Shown here piece after piece: positions 1 to 5,426 of a stretch of DNA of 5,426 nt. Under the pieces are notes generated by a model that did not search any database, had not been told where the DNA came from, and saw only the letters and a list, made by a program, of their open reading frames with translations. Position 1 is the stretch's first letter, and the number at the start of each line of letters is the position of its first letter. The stretch spans positions 1-5,426 of the forward strand of contig CAMLRB010000230.1 of assembly GCA_946482295.1 (NCBI GenBank), written 5' to 3'. The translations under genes were made by a program, and so were the position numbers. The DNA is from an uncultured Bacteriovorax sp. (GTDB lineage Bacteria > Bdellovibrionota > Bacteriovoracia > Bacteriovoracales > Bacteriovoracaceae).

Positions 1-414
1 GGTAAATCTTTAAGAGAGGAATTCACGGCCGATTATGCGCGAGTTCAGTCCATTATGGCGGAAGAAAAGAAAAAGCATGGGTCTTTCAACCAGGAAGTTT
101 ATGCTGCTCTTTTGGCCAAAGATGCTCTTAAAAAAGGAGAGGAAATATTTAATAATAACTGTGTGGCCTGCCACTTAGAAAAAGGTAAAGGTGACATTGG
201 ACCTAACCTAACAGATGAGTATTGGTTATGGGCCAAGGCAACTCCAGAAACAATTTTTCCAATTGTTTATAATGGTGTTTTGGAAAATGGTATGCCTAAC
301 TGGAATGAAACTCTCTCGACTGATGAAATCTATCAAGTTGTAGCTTATGTACAAAGCTTGAAGAACACAAATCAGCCTGGAGGTAAAGCACCTCAAGGAA
401 ACAAGGTAGAATGA
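1..414 (+). CDS. ccoP: cbb3-type cytochrome c oxidase subunit III (CcoP), C-terminal part, start outside window
   Basis: CcoP is the membrane-anchored c-type cytochrome subunit of cbb3 oxidase; it passes electrons to the catalytic subunit CcoN on the periplasmic side. The frame is open from base 1, so the ATG at 55 is internal and 137 codons are visible. The heme site CVACH lies at bases 160-174, followed by GPNLTDEYWL, a hallmark of CcoP, and the likely axial Met in NGMPNW (Met codon at 292-294). The last helix (TDEIYQVVAYVQSLK) is the usual class I cytochrome c C-terminal helix. The tail NQPGGKAPQG resembles Bacteroidetes-type CcoP. The roughly 53 residues before CXXCH are charged linker-like sequence with no trace of an earlier heme domain, so this is probably a single-heme CcoP. 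The stop overlaps the ccoG start (ATGA). ccoN and ccoO are expected upstream but are not visible. Confidence 0.93.
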   Translation, partial: GKSLREEFTADYARVQSIMAEEKKKHGSFNQEVYAALLAKDALKKGEEIFNNNCVACHLEKGKGDIGPNLTDEYWLWAKATPETIFPIVYNGVLENGMPNWNETLSTDEIYQVVAYVQSLKNTNQPGGKAPQGNKVE

Positions 415-1811
415 CAAAAAACAGGTTTGAATTAGATCCAGAAAGACTCGCGACTACAGATGAATTAGGTCATCGAGTCTATCTGTATCCTGAAGAAGTT
501 GAAGGCAAATGGAAAACAAGAAGGCAGTGGGTTTATTGGGTTCTGATTGCTGTGTATCTCATCCTTCCTTGGATCTATATCAATAACAAACCTGCACTCA
601 TGCTCAACATTTTCACTCGTGAATTTACATTCTTTGGGTCAATATTTCACGGTATTGATCCAATGCTTATTTTTCTCATTGTCACATCGGCCTTATTTTT
701 TATCGCTTATCTCACAAGCACATTTGGCCGTGTATGGTGTGGTTGGGGATGTCCACAGACTGTATTCATTCAAAGTCTATTCATGAAAATAGAAACCTTC
801 ATTGAAGGCCCTGCCCGCAAAAGAAAAGAAATGGATAATGCACCTTGGACATTTGATAAAATAATGAAACGTTCACTCAAGTGGATTATTTTCATTATTC
901 TTTCCTTACATATTGCTCACACTTTCATGGGTTATTTTATCGGTCCAAGAGAATTATTGCAGATGAGCTTACAGTCTCCTCTCAATAATTTAGGATTTTT
1001 TTCCGCAACGATGATATTCAGCGCTATCATTTTGCTCGACTTTGGATGGTTCCGCGAACAGTTTTGTATCATAGTCTGCCCTTACGGGCGTATGCAGTCT
1101 GTAATTATGGACGAGAACTCGCTTGTCATTACTTACGACAAAAAACGTGGCGAACCTCGCAGAGGTTCAGATGCAGCAAAAACGCTTCCAGAAGGTGATT
1201 GTATCAACTGTTACAATTGCGTGAAAGTTTGCCCAACTGGTATCGACATTCGTCGAGGCACCCAGTTGGAATGTATCGCATGTACTCAATGTATAGATGC
1301 CTGCGATGAAATCATGATTAAAATAAAAAAACCTACAGGCCTTATTCGCTACAGCTCCGAAAACGAACTTCAGGGCAAAAAATGGAGTATTTTTTCATTA
1401 CGATCTCTCTTTTATATGATCGTTTCTGTGTTTTTGATTTCTCTCTTCATATTCTTTTTAAAATCGAGTGAAAATTTACAATTAGTTTTTATTCGTGGTC
1501 AGGGCGCTCCCTTTACAGTTGTAGAAAATAATCTCGTGAGAAATCATTTTTCCGTTAAAATAACACATCAAGGTAATACTTCTTATGATGTAAAGTTTGA
1601 GATAGCGGATCCGGAATTAAAATCGAAAATCAAACTCGTCTCTCCATCAACTTCCATGAAACTTGATCGTGCAGAGAAAAAATTTATTCTTTTTTTCAAC
1701 TTTGATCGTTCGCTGCTATCTAACGGAACCAAAAAAGTTAAAGTAAATGTAGTGGATCTTCAATCGAACAACATACTCTCCACTAAGGAGGTGACACTTG
1801 TCGGTCCTTGA
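411..1811 (+). CDS. ccoG: cbb3 oxidase accessory protein CcoG (FixG/RdxA family), polyferredoxin membrane protein
   Basis: CcoG is an inner-membrane iron-sulfur protein needed for cbb3 oxidase maturation; in studied species it is linked to copper reduction for the CuB centre. At 466 residues it is full length. Visible parts in order: a soluble N-terminus with TDELGHRVYLYPEEVEGKW; membrane segments near 40-57, 84-105, 156-176 and 195-213; cysteine motifs WCGWGCP (C110, C114) and CIIVCPYGRMQS (C219, C223); two [4Fe-4S] ferredoxin motifs (C264, C267, C270, C274-Pro and C288, C291, C294, C298) around GIDIRRGTQLECIAC; a further membrane segment near 328-351; and an Ig-like FixG C-terminal domain from about 355. 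All expected cysteines are present. The start ATG overlaps the ccoP stop by four bases, with AAGG about 4 bases upstream. The 3' end carries the ribosome binding site of the next gene. ccoH, the usual next gene, is absent here. Confidence 0.97.
   Translation: MTKNRFELDPERLATTDELGHRVYLYPEEVEGKWKTRRQWVYWVLIAVYLILPWIYINNKPALMLNIFTREFTFFGSIFHGIDPMLIFLIVTSALFFIAYLTSTFGRVWCGWGCPQTVFIQSLFMKIETFIEGPARKRKEMDNAPWTFDKIMKRSLKWIIFIILSLHIAHTFMGYFIGPRELLQMSLQSPLNNLGFFSATMIFSAIILLDFGWFREQFCIIVCPYGRMQSVIMDENSLVITYDKKRGEPRRGSDAAKTLPEGDCINCYNCVKVCPTGIDIRRGTQLECIACTQCIDACDEIMIKIKKPTGLIRYSSENELQGKKWSIFSLRSLFYMIVSVFLISLFIFFLKSSENLQLVFIRGQGAPFTVVENNLVRNHFSVKITHQGNTSYDVKFEIADPELKSKIKLVSPSTSMKLDRAEKKFILFFNFDRSLLSNGTKKVKVNVVDLQSNNILSTKEVTLVGP
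1784..1794 (+). promoter_or_regulatory. Very strong ribosome binding site inside the end of ccoG
   Basis: TAAGGAGGTGA is an 11-base match to the complement of the usual 16S rRNA 3' end. The GGAGG core lies 6 bases before the TTG at 1798. It fixes that TTG as the start of the downstream gene, because no ATG occurs in that frame until codon 25, inside the conserved HCAGMCGG motif. Confidence 0.85.
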
Positions 1812-2535
1812 TTTTCTCCCTTGGGTCTCCCTCGTCGCCGGTTTATCTGGAAGTCTCCATTGCGCAGGAATGTGTGGTGGTTTAGTGACCGCAAGCTGTT
1901 CAAACGGAACTGATGTCGTTCGCTATCAATTTGGAAGACTTGCTGGCTATATGGTTTTGGCCGGTATTGGTGCGGCCATTGGAAGCGTTTTAAAAACGGC
2001 CTACCATCCTGCCCTTTCTCTCTTTACTGCCGTTATGCTCGGTGGCTTTTTCATACTCTGGGGTATCGAAAGCTATCTTGGAAAAAAGACAAATCTGTCA
2101 TCAAAGGTCAGCTCTAAAATTGGTCGCCTCTCTGGTGCTTTTTATGGAAAAATTTGGAAGAGATTTATTTATAAAAATGAGACTATGACAAAATCATTTT
2201 TTACTGGACTCGCTTCTATCTTTCTTCCCTGCGGTTTGCTTTATGGTGTTGTCCTTTCACAAGCGGCCCTTGCCCACAGCGCGAGCGAAATTGCACACGT
2301 CTTCTTTTCCATGTTCTTCTTCTGGTTGGGAACTCTTCCAGCAATGATCTTTGCACCTCAATTATTCAAAAAAATTCTGATTCCACTCAAAGAGCGATTA
2401 CCTAAAGTTTTTGCGATGGGGCTCATTTTGATTGGATTAGTGACGATTGGAGTGAGAGTAAAAGATGTTGATAGTGCTTGGGCCGGCGAGAAAGCTGGAG
2501 GCACAAAAACGATGTCTGCGCCTCGCTGCCATTAA
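1798..2535 (+). CDS. TauE/SafE-family (DsbD_2-like) membrane protein of the cbb3 assembly cluster
   Basis: A 245-residue polytopic inner-membrane protein. It carries the family signature GSLHCAGMCGG (residues 18-28; H21, C22, C26) in the first membrane segment and FLPCGLLYG (142-150; P144, C145) at the start of the fourth. These paired motifs mark the DsbD_2/CcdA-related group that is often labelled sulfite exporter TauE/SafE. About six membrane segments can be seen (near 8-30, 46-66, 73-92, 133-158, 165-188, 203-221). Relatives commonly sit in ccoGHIS clusters, so a role in copper or thiol handling during oxidase assembly is likelier than sulfite export. That is inference. The TTG start is supported by a perfect Shine-Dalgarno site, and the gene overlaps ccoG by 14 bases. 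The short hydrophilic tail ends with Cys-His and also has a Met (M239), which are possible metal ligands. No clear terminator follows; the convergent gene ends 8 bases on. Confidence 0.9.
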   Translation: MSVLDFLPWVSLVAGLSGSLHCAGMCGGLVTASCSNGTDVVRYQFGRLAGYMVLAGIGAAIGSVLKTAYHPALSLFTAVMLGGFFILWGIESYLGKKTNLSSKVSSKIGRLSGAFYGKIWKRFIYKNETMTKSFFTGLASIFLPCGLLYGVVLSQAALAHSASEIAHVFFSMFFFWLGTLPAMIFAPQLFKKILIPLKERLPKVFAMGLILIGLVTIGVRVKDVDSAWAGEKAGGTKTMSAPRCH

Positions 2536-2543
2536 AAATCACT

Positions 2544-2786
2544 CTATTTTCGATCGTTATTCATTTTAGCATTAACCCACATTGACCAATAAAGGGCCAA
2601 CACGATAAGACCGAATACCACAACGTGGATAACTTCAATTTGAAGGTTTGAAAGCTGAGCTGTAGGAACTCGAGAAGGCTCTAAAGGTCCTTTTTGAGGT
2701 ACCCAAGAAGTTGGGTAGATCTTGATCCCTTGTTCGTTAATGATTGGAGCTGGTGGCATTTCAGGTGCCTTAACTTTTTTTTCCAT
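2544..2786 (-). CDS. Small single-span membrane protein, function unknown
   Basis: I do not recognise this 80-residue protein. It has no signal peptide. Residues 1-49 are hydrophilic and proline-rich (PEMPPAP at 8-14, PTSWVP at 25-30, several later prolines), followed by one strong membrane segment at about 50-71 and a short polar tail NAKMNNDRK. This gives a C-terminally anchored layout. The ATG at 2786 has AAGGGA 8 bases upstream, a good Shine-Dalgarno site. The gene is convergent with the TauE/SafE gene (8 bases between stops) and lies 80 bases downstream of the cytochrome paralog pair on the same strand, so it could be the last gene of that operon or have its own promoter (candidate at 2820-2848). 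Its place between an oxidase operon and two cytochrome genes suggests a respiratory accessory role, but nothing in the sequence proves this. CcoQ and CcoH were considered; neither layout fits well. Confidence 0.75.
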   Translation of the reverse strand: MEKKVKAPEMPPAPIINEQGIKIYPTSWVPQKGPLEPSRVPTAQLSNLQIEVIHVVVFGLIVLALYWSMWVNAKMNNDRK

Positions 2787-2819
2787 GATGCATTTCCCTT
2801 AATGTTTCAATCTCTTGTC

Positions 2820-2848
2820 ATATTAATGAAGCACGACTTAATTCGCAA
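2820..2848 (-). promoter_or_regulatory. Weak sigma70-type promoter candidate before the small membrane protein
   Basis: On the minus strand TTGCGA (2848-2843) and TAATAT (2825-2820) are separated by 17 bases. Each matches 4 of 6 consensus positions. The spacing is ideal, but such matches are common in AT-rich DNA. It would give a leader of about 25-30 bases for the gene starting at 2786. Confidence 0.25.
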
Positions 2849-2866
2849 GAAAATCTATGCGCGAAG

Positions 2867-4018
2867 CTACTTCAAGAGCCCTTTTAGACGTTTAAGTTCC
2901 TGCTTTTCATCCTCAGGAATATCCGTCCCTGCTGAACCACTGTATCCAAACACAGTGTTGTCTTCATACTCTTGATAGCATTTTTTGGCATAGGCCGTTT
3001 TCGGATAACGTTGAATACATTCTTTTAAATAAAGATCACCTAGTGAAAATAAATATGAGGTTCCCAGTCTTTTTTCGGCCACGGCCAACCAATAAAGTAT
3101 TTCTGGGGTGAGTTTAGAATCAGGACGTTCATTTAAATGACGGGCCAGAAAACCAGAAGAAATCAACAATGTAACATCATGTTTGCCTTCTAAGACTTCG
3201 TCTTTTTTTTCATCAAGAGGTTTTAAGTTCGTTTTAATAAATTTATCGACGAGCTTATAATTTCCTTTGAGATTAAAAGATTTCCATTTTTGCAGCGACT
3301 TCTCCCACATTAGAAGATTATCGTGAGCTACTTTGGGCAGGTTTGATTTCTTTTTGTATTTTTCCACAAATTCTATTGCGGACTTAAGATCAATATTCAT
3401 TTTAGTGTGAATACTAAGAAGTCGCTTAAGGGCCGTTGAAATTTCTTCCTGCGATTGAGGCGTAATTTGCTCTTTAAGATTTTGCTCAAGACTGATTTCA
3501 TATTGCTTAGTAGCTTCTTCAAAACGTCTTAACAAAAGAAGGTAATTAGCATAATCGTATGGTCTAGAAAAAAGATTTTTCGAAGCCTCAGGTACATCTT
3601 TTGCAAACTCATTGCTACTTAGTTGAGAGTGGCACGATAAACAAATGGCCGTCATCGCTTTTAAACGTTTTCCTGCATAAGCAGAATTGTTGTTTTTTAC
3701 AGAGAGTATCGTGTCCTGCATATGAGTTTCGATAGTCTGCAAACTTGGACGGAATCCAGGGCGTTGAAATGTATCAACATGCTTAGCACTTTTAAAGAAA
3801 TTAGAAATATCATTGAGCGTATGAATGACAGCTTCTTTTTCAGCGTCATTTTTTTTATCTGCTAGAGCTGATAATTTCTCTTCACTGTATACATACGGAA
3901 TAATTTTTACAAATGATTCATGAACTCTATCCATTACAATTTTAGATTCAGAGGGAGCTTCTTCGGTCGCATACAACGTTGTTGATAATAACAAACCAGC
4001 TGTTAACAAAATCTTCAT
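2867..4018 (-). CDS. Exported cytochrome c'-like protein with helical TPR-like C-terminal region (downstream paralog)
   Basis: A 383-residue protein with a signal peptide (MKILLTAGLLLSTTLYA, likely cut after A17), so probably periplasmic. Residues about 25-135 read as four helices with one heme site, CLSCH (126-130), in the last helix. This is the layout of cytochrome c'/c-556 proteins. M29 at the start of helix A could be the distal heme ligand, as in c-556. From about 150 the protein is helical, with a TPR-like hairpin (YANYLLLLRRFEEATKQYE, 156-174) and a conserved C-terminal block: ILYWLA (307-312), KRL (316-318), FSLGDLYL (324-331), with cysteines C334 and C347. It aligns over its whole length with the gene just upstream, so the pair arose by duplication. 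Its ATG overlaps that gene's stop (ATGA), with GAAGAAG just before it. Specific function is unknown; the fold is inferred by eye. Confidence 0.92.
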   Translation of the reverse strand: MKILLTAGLLLSTTLYATEEAPSESKIVMDRVHESFVKIIPYVYSEEKLSALADKKNDAEKEAVIHTLNDISNFFKSAKHVDTFQRPGFRPSLQTIETHMQDTILSVKNNNSAYAGKRLKAMTAICLSCHSQLSSNEFAKDVPEASKNLFSRPYDYANYLLLLRRFEEATKQYEISLEQNLKEQITPQSQEEISTALKRLLSIHTKMNIDLKSAIEFVEKYKKKSNLPKVAHDNLLMWEKSLQKWKSFNLKGNYKLVDKFIKTNLKPLDEKKDEVLEGKHDVTLLISSGFLARHLNERPDSKLTPEILYWLAVAEKRLGTSYLFSLGDLYLKECIQRYPKTAYAKKCYQEYEDNTVFGYSGSAGTDIPEDEKQELKRLKGLLK

Positions 4019-5202
4019 TCTTCTTCACTTGGTGATTGGTAATTAATATGTTTTCTTAAATTTTCTAGTTTTGTCTGAACTTCAGTCGGTAGAGATTTTT
4101 TCTTATCACCTGAAGTGTAATTTAGTTCCAAATCTTCCAAGTAAGCTTCATAACAGTCTTTAGCGACTGGATCTTTATTATACTTTTCCATACAGGATAG
4201 AAGATAGTAATCACCAATAGAGAAGAAGAGATCGTCATTTAAACGTTTATCTAAAATCGCGAGCCAGTAAAGAATCTTAGCTCCGTGTTTCGTATCAGGG
4301 TGAGCGTTATAGTAATCGAGAAGAATTGACGAAAGGTTCATATCGTAGACTTCTGAAGAATCTGTAACCGTGAAGATTGGCCCTTCTTCTTCATCAGCAA
4401 TGAAGCCTTTCATGAATTTTTCCATTTCTTCTTCTGTCACGGCCTGAGCATTGAAATTATCCCAAAGACTCTTCCCGCTTAATGTCTTCACCCATTGACC
4501 AATTTCGCTGTTGATTTTGTCATTGAATTTTTTGAGTGCGACGTATTTTTCGAAATGTACTTTTCCGGCCGTAAAGTCTTTTCTTATTTTTACAAAATAG
4601 ACAAGTTGGCGCTCGAGAGCTTTGAAGATAAATTCATCATCATCCTTCTTTTTCGTTTTCATCAAAAACTCATCGTATGAGCTCATCGCATTTTCATAAT
4701 CGCGAGTGATAAAGAACAACTCTCCTCTTTCATAAGCTGAAAGCTTCATTTTTTTGATGTCTTTATCTGCAAAAAGTTTTGGAAGATCTTTTCCGGGTGA
4801 TTGAGTGTGACAAGAAACGCAGAGATTGAGGGCGGAATTAAACTTGGCACGCGCGAGAGATTTACGATCGGCCTTAAAAAGTGCAAGCGTTTGGTCCAGT
4901 TGATCAGTCATAACTGTTTGATTTAAACTCAAACCTTGAGTTGAAATCACCGGGTGCGCTTTCATTGATTTAAAGTCTGATGTGAGTTTCGAGAGACGTT
5001 TTTCAATGATAGGTTTATTTTTTTTATTCAAGAAGGCATCTTCAGATGCAATATAAGGCCCCATATCACGAATCGTTTGAGAGATGTTGTTCATCTGGAC
5101 ACGAACGGCAGTATCTGGCATGAATTGGCGACGAGCTTTTGTTTGGGCCTCACCATTTGATAATGAAAATAATAAAATTCCAGCAACAAGAAATGTCTTC
5201 AT
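4015..5202 (-). CDS. Exported cytochrome c'-like protein with helical TPR-like C-terminal region (upstream paralog)
   Basis: A 395-residue protein that is the first gene of the minus-strand operon. I chose the ATG at 5202 over an in-frame ATG at 5217. It has GGAAGA 7 bases upstream and puts the signal peptide (MKTFLVAGILLFSLSNGEA, likely cut after A19) at the very N-terminus; the 5217 start has a comparable site only 13 bases away. Residues about 33-135 form four predicted helices with heme motif CVSCH (128-132) in the fourth and M37 at the start of the first, matching the downstream paralog. The region from about 156 is helical, with a TPR-like hairpin (ELFFITRDYENAMSSYDEFL, 161-180). It also has the shared C-terminal block ILYWLA (310-315), KRL (319-321), FSIGDYYL (327-334) and cysteines C337 and C350. 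An acidic stretch (256-273) is specific to this copy. A likely heme protein of the periplasm; partner and substrate are unknown. Confidence 0.92.
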   Translation of the reverse strand: MKTFLVAGILLFSLSNGEAQTKARRQFMPDTAVRVQMNNISQTIRDMGPYIASEDAFLNKKNKPIIEKRLSKLTSDFKSMKAHPVISTQGLSLNQTVMTDQLDQTLALFKADRKSLARAKFNSALNLCVSCHTQSPGKDLPKLFADKDIKKMKLSAYERGELFFITRDYENAMSSYDEFLMKTKKKDDDEFIFKALERQLVYFVKIRKDFTAGKVHFEKYVALKKFNDKINSEIGQWVKTLSGKSLWDNFNAQAVTEEEMEKFMKGFIADEEEGPIFTVTDSSEVYDMNLSSILLDYYNAHPDTKHGAKILYWLAILDKRLNDDLFFSIGDYYLLSCMEKYNKDPVAKDCYEAYLEDLELNYTSGDKKKSLPTEVQTKLENLRKHINYQSPSEEE

Positions 5203-5209
5203 AATGCTA

Positions 5210-5215
5210 TCTTCC
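5210..5215 (-). promoter_or_regulatory. Ribosome binding site that decides the start at 5202
   Basis: GGAAGA on the minus strand ends 7 bases before the ATG at 5202. The alternative ATG at 5217 overlaps this region, and its nearest GGAAGA is 13 bases away, which is too far for efficient initiation. Confidence 0.65.
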
Positions 5216-5240
5216 ATGATGGATTAATGTTCTTCCTATC

Positions 5241-5269
5241 ATTAAAAGACTTTTCAATAAATTCATCAA
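5241..5269 (-). promoter_or_regulatory. Sigma70-type promoter candidate for the cytochrome paralog operon
   Basis: On the minus strand TTGATG (5269-5264, 4 of 6 consensus matches) and TTTAAT (5246-5241, 5 of 6) are separated by exactly 17 bases. Transcription would begin near 5234, giving a leader of about 30 bases with the ribosome binding site in place. It sits immediately upstream of the first gene, where a promoter is expected. No convincing FNR-type palindrome overlaps it. Confidence 0.45.
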
Positions 5270-5339
5270 GACAAATAGCGAGCCGGACATTGATGATAAT
5301 GGTCAGACTAAAGATGGCATTAAGAAAGAAGTAAGATGA

Positions 5340-5426
5340 CTAAAACTGTCCGGTTCTTAACATCACCAAAGTACATCCAATGACAACCTCAGCTCCATTC
5401 TGCTCAAATTTTTTCTACAATTCCGG
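5340..5426 (-). other. Possible 3' end of another minus-strand gene, frame interrupted at an A6 run
   Basis: Read on the minus strand from the window edge, one frame gives GIVEKI and then stops (TGA at 5406-5404). The frame one base further on gives KFEQNGAEVVIGCTLVM and ends in LRTGQF with TAG at 5342-5340. Together they read like one continuous protein C-terminus (a helix followed by a hydrophobic strand) if one A of the A6 run at 5414-5409 is removed. This could be a frameshifted gene, a homopolymer sequencing error, or chance; the simplest alternative is a gene that really ends at 5404. I do not recognise the family, and too little is visible to name it. Confidence 0.28.

Noticed and set aside
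226..417. 63-codon open frame on the minus strand
   Set aside because: It lies opposite the conserved CcoP heme domain, has no protein-like features and is a shadow of that gene.
547..786. 79-codon plus-strand open frame inside ccoG
   Set aside because: It is an out-of-frame reading of a membrane-coding stretch of ccoG, whose own frame is conserved throughout.
2535..2550. AAAAT/ATTTT hairpin between the convergent stops as a bidirectional terminator
   Set aside because: The stem is five A-T pairs with a 6-base loop and would be too unstable to terminate transcription.
2544..2786. Small membrane protein as CcoQ or CcoH
   Set aside because: CcoQ and CcoH have their membrane segment near the N-terminus and lie within the cco operon on the same strand. 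This protein is anchored at the C-terminal end and is encoded on the opposite strand.
2842..2865. TTCGC/GCGAA inverted repeat just after the downstream paralog as a terminator
   Set aside because: Only five pairs, a 14-base loop and no T tract after it on the minus strand.
2694..2975. 93-codon plus-strand open frame
   Set aside because: It runs antisense across the small membrane protein and the end of the cytochrome paralog, both of which have better start sites and protein-like sequence.
4495..4680. 61-codon plus-strand open frame
   Set aside because: Antisense to the middle of the upstream cytochrome paralog; no ribosome binding site or recognisable sequence.
5262..5306. FNR/ANR-type box (TTGAT-N4-ATCAA) upstream of the paralog operon
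   Set aside because: Only isolated TTGAT half-sites occur; the second half-site does not match at the required spacing on either strand.
5227..5334. 35-codon plus-strand open frame starting at the ATG at 5227
   Set aside because: Overlaps the minus-strand promoter and leader, has only a weak purine tract upstream, and shows no recognisable protein pattern.

Overview
The window comes from an AT-rich bacterial genome that makes a cbb3-type cytochrome c oxidase. Strong Shine-Dalgarno sites (one is an 11-base match to the 16S rRNA 3' end) and ATGA gene overlaps point to a proteobacterium-like lineage. The CcoP tail, however, resembles the single-heme CcoP of Bacteroidetes-type cbb3 operons. My best guess is a member of Bdellovibrionota (Bacteriovorax/Bdellovibrio-like). 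This is inference from gene style, not from a marker gene.

Left half (1-2535, + strand): the 3' end of a cbb3 operon. It holds the heme-bearing C-terminal part of CcoP (start outside the window), then ccoG (ferredoxin-like assembly factor), then a TauE/SafE/DsbD_2-family membrane protein of the kind often found in cbb3 assembly clusters. The genes overlap by 4 and 14 bases, so they are probably translated together. ccoH, ccoI and ccoS do not appear between or after these genes.

Right half (2544-5202, - strand): three genes convergent with the oxidase operon. Read from the right, these are two tandem full-length paralogs and then an 80-residue single-span membrane protein. Each paralog has a signal peptide, one CXXCH heme motif in what looks like a cytochrome c'/c-556-type four-helix domain, and a long helical TPR-like C-terminal region. 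The two paralogs overlap by ATGA and form an operon with a plausible promoter at 5241-5269. The small protein follows after an 80-base gap that holds a weaker promoter candidate, and its stop lies 8 bases from the stop of the TauE/SafE gene.

Right edge (5203-5426): the promoter and leader of the paralog operon, then about 85 bases that may be the 3' end of another minus-strand gene whose reading frame appears broken at an A6 run.

Together, the left half encodes and assembles a high-affinity terminal oxidase. The right half encodes uncharacterised exported c-type cytochromes that could donate electrons to it or bind gaseous ligands. That link rests only on adjacency. The two-gene cytochrome c'-like/TPR-like set is the most novel content.
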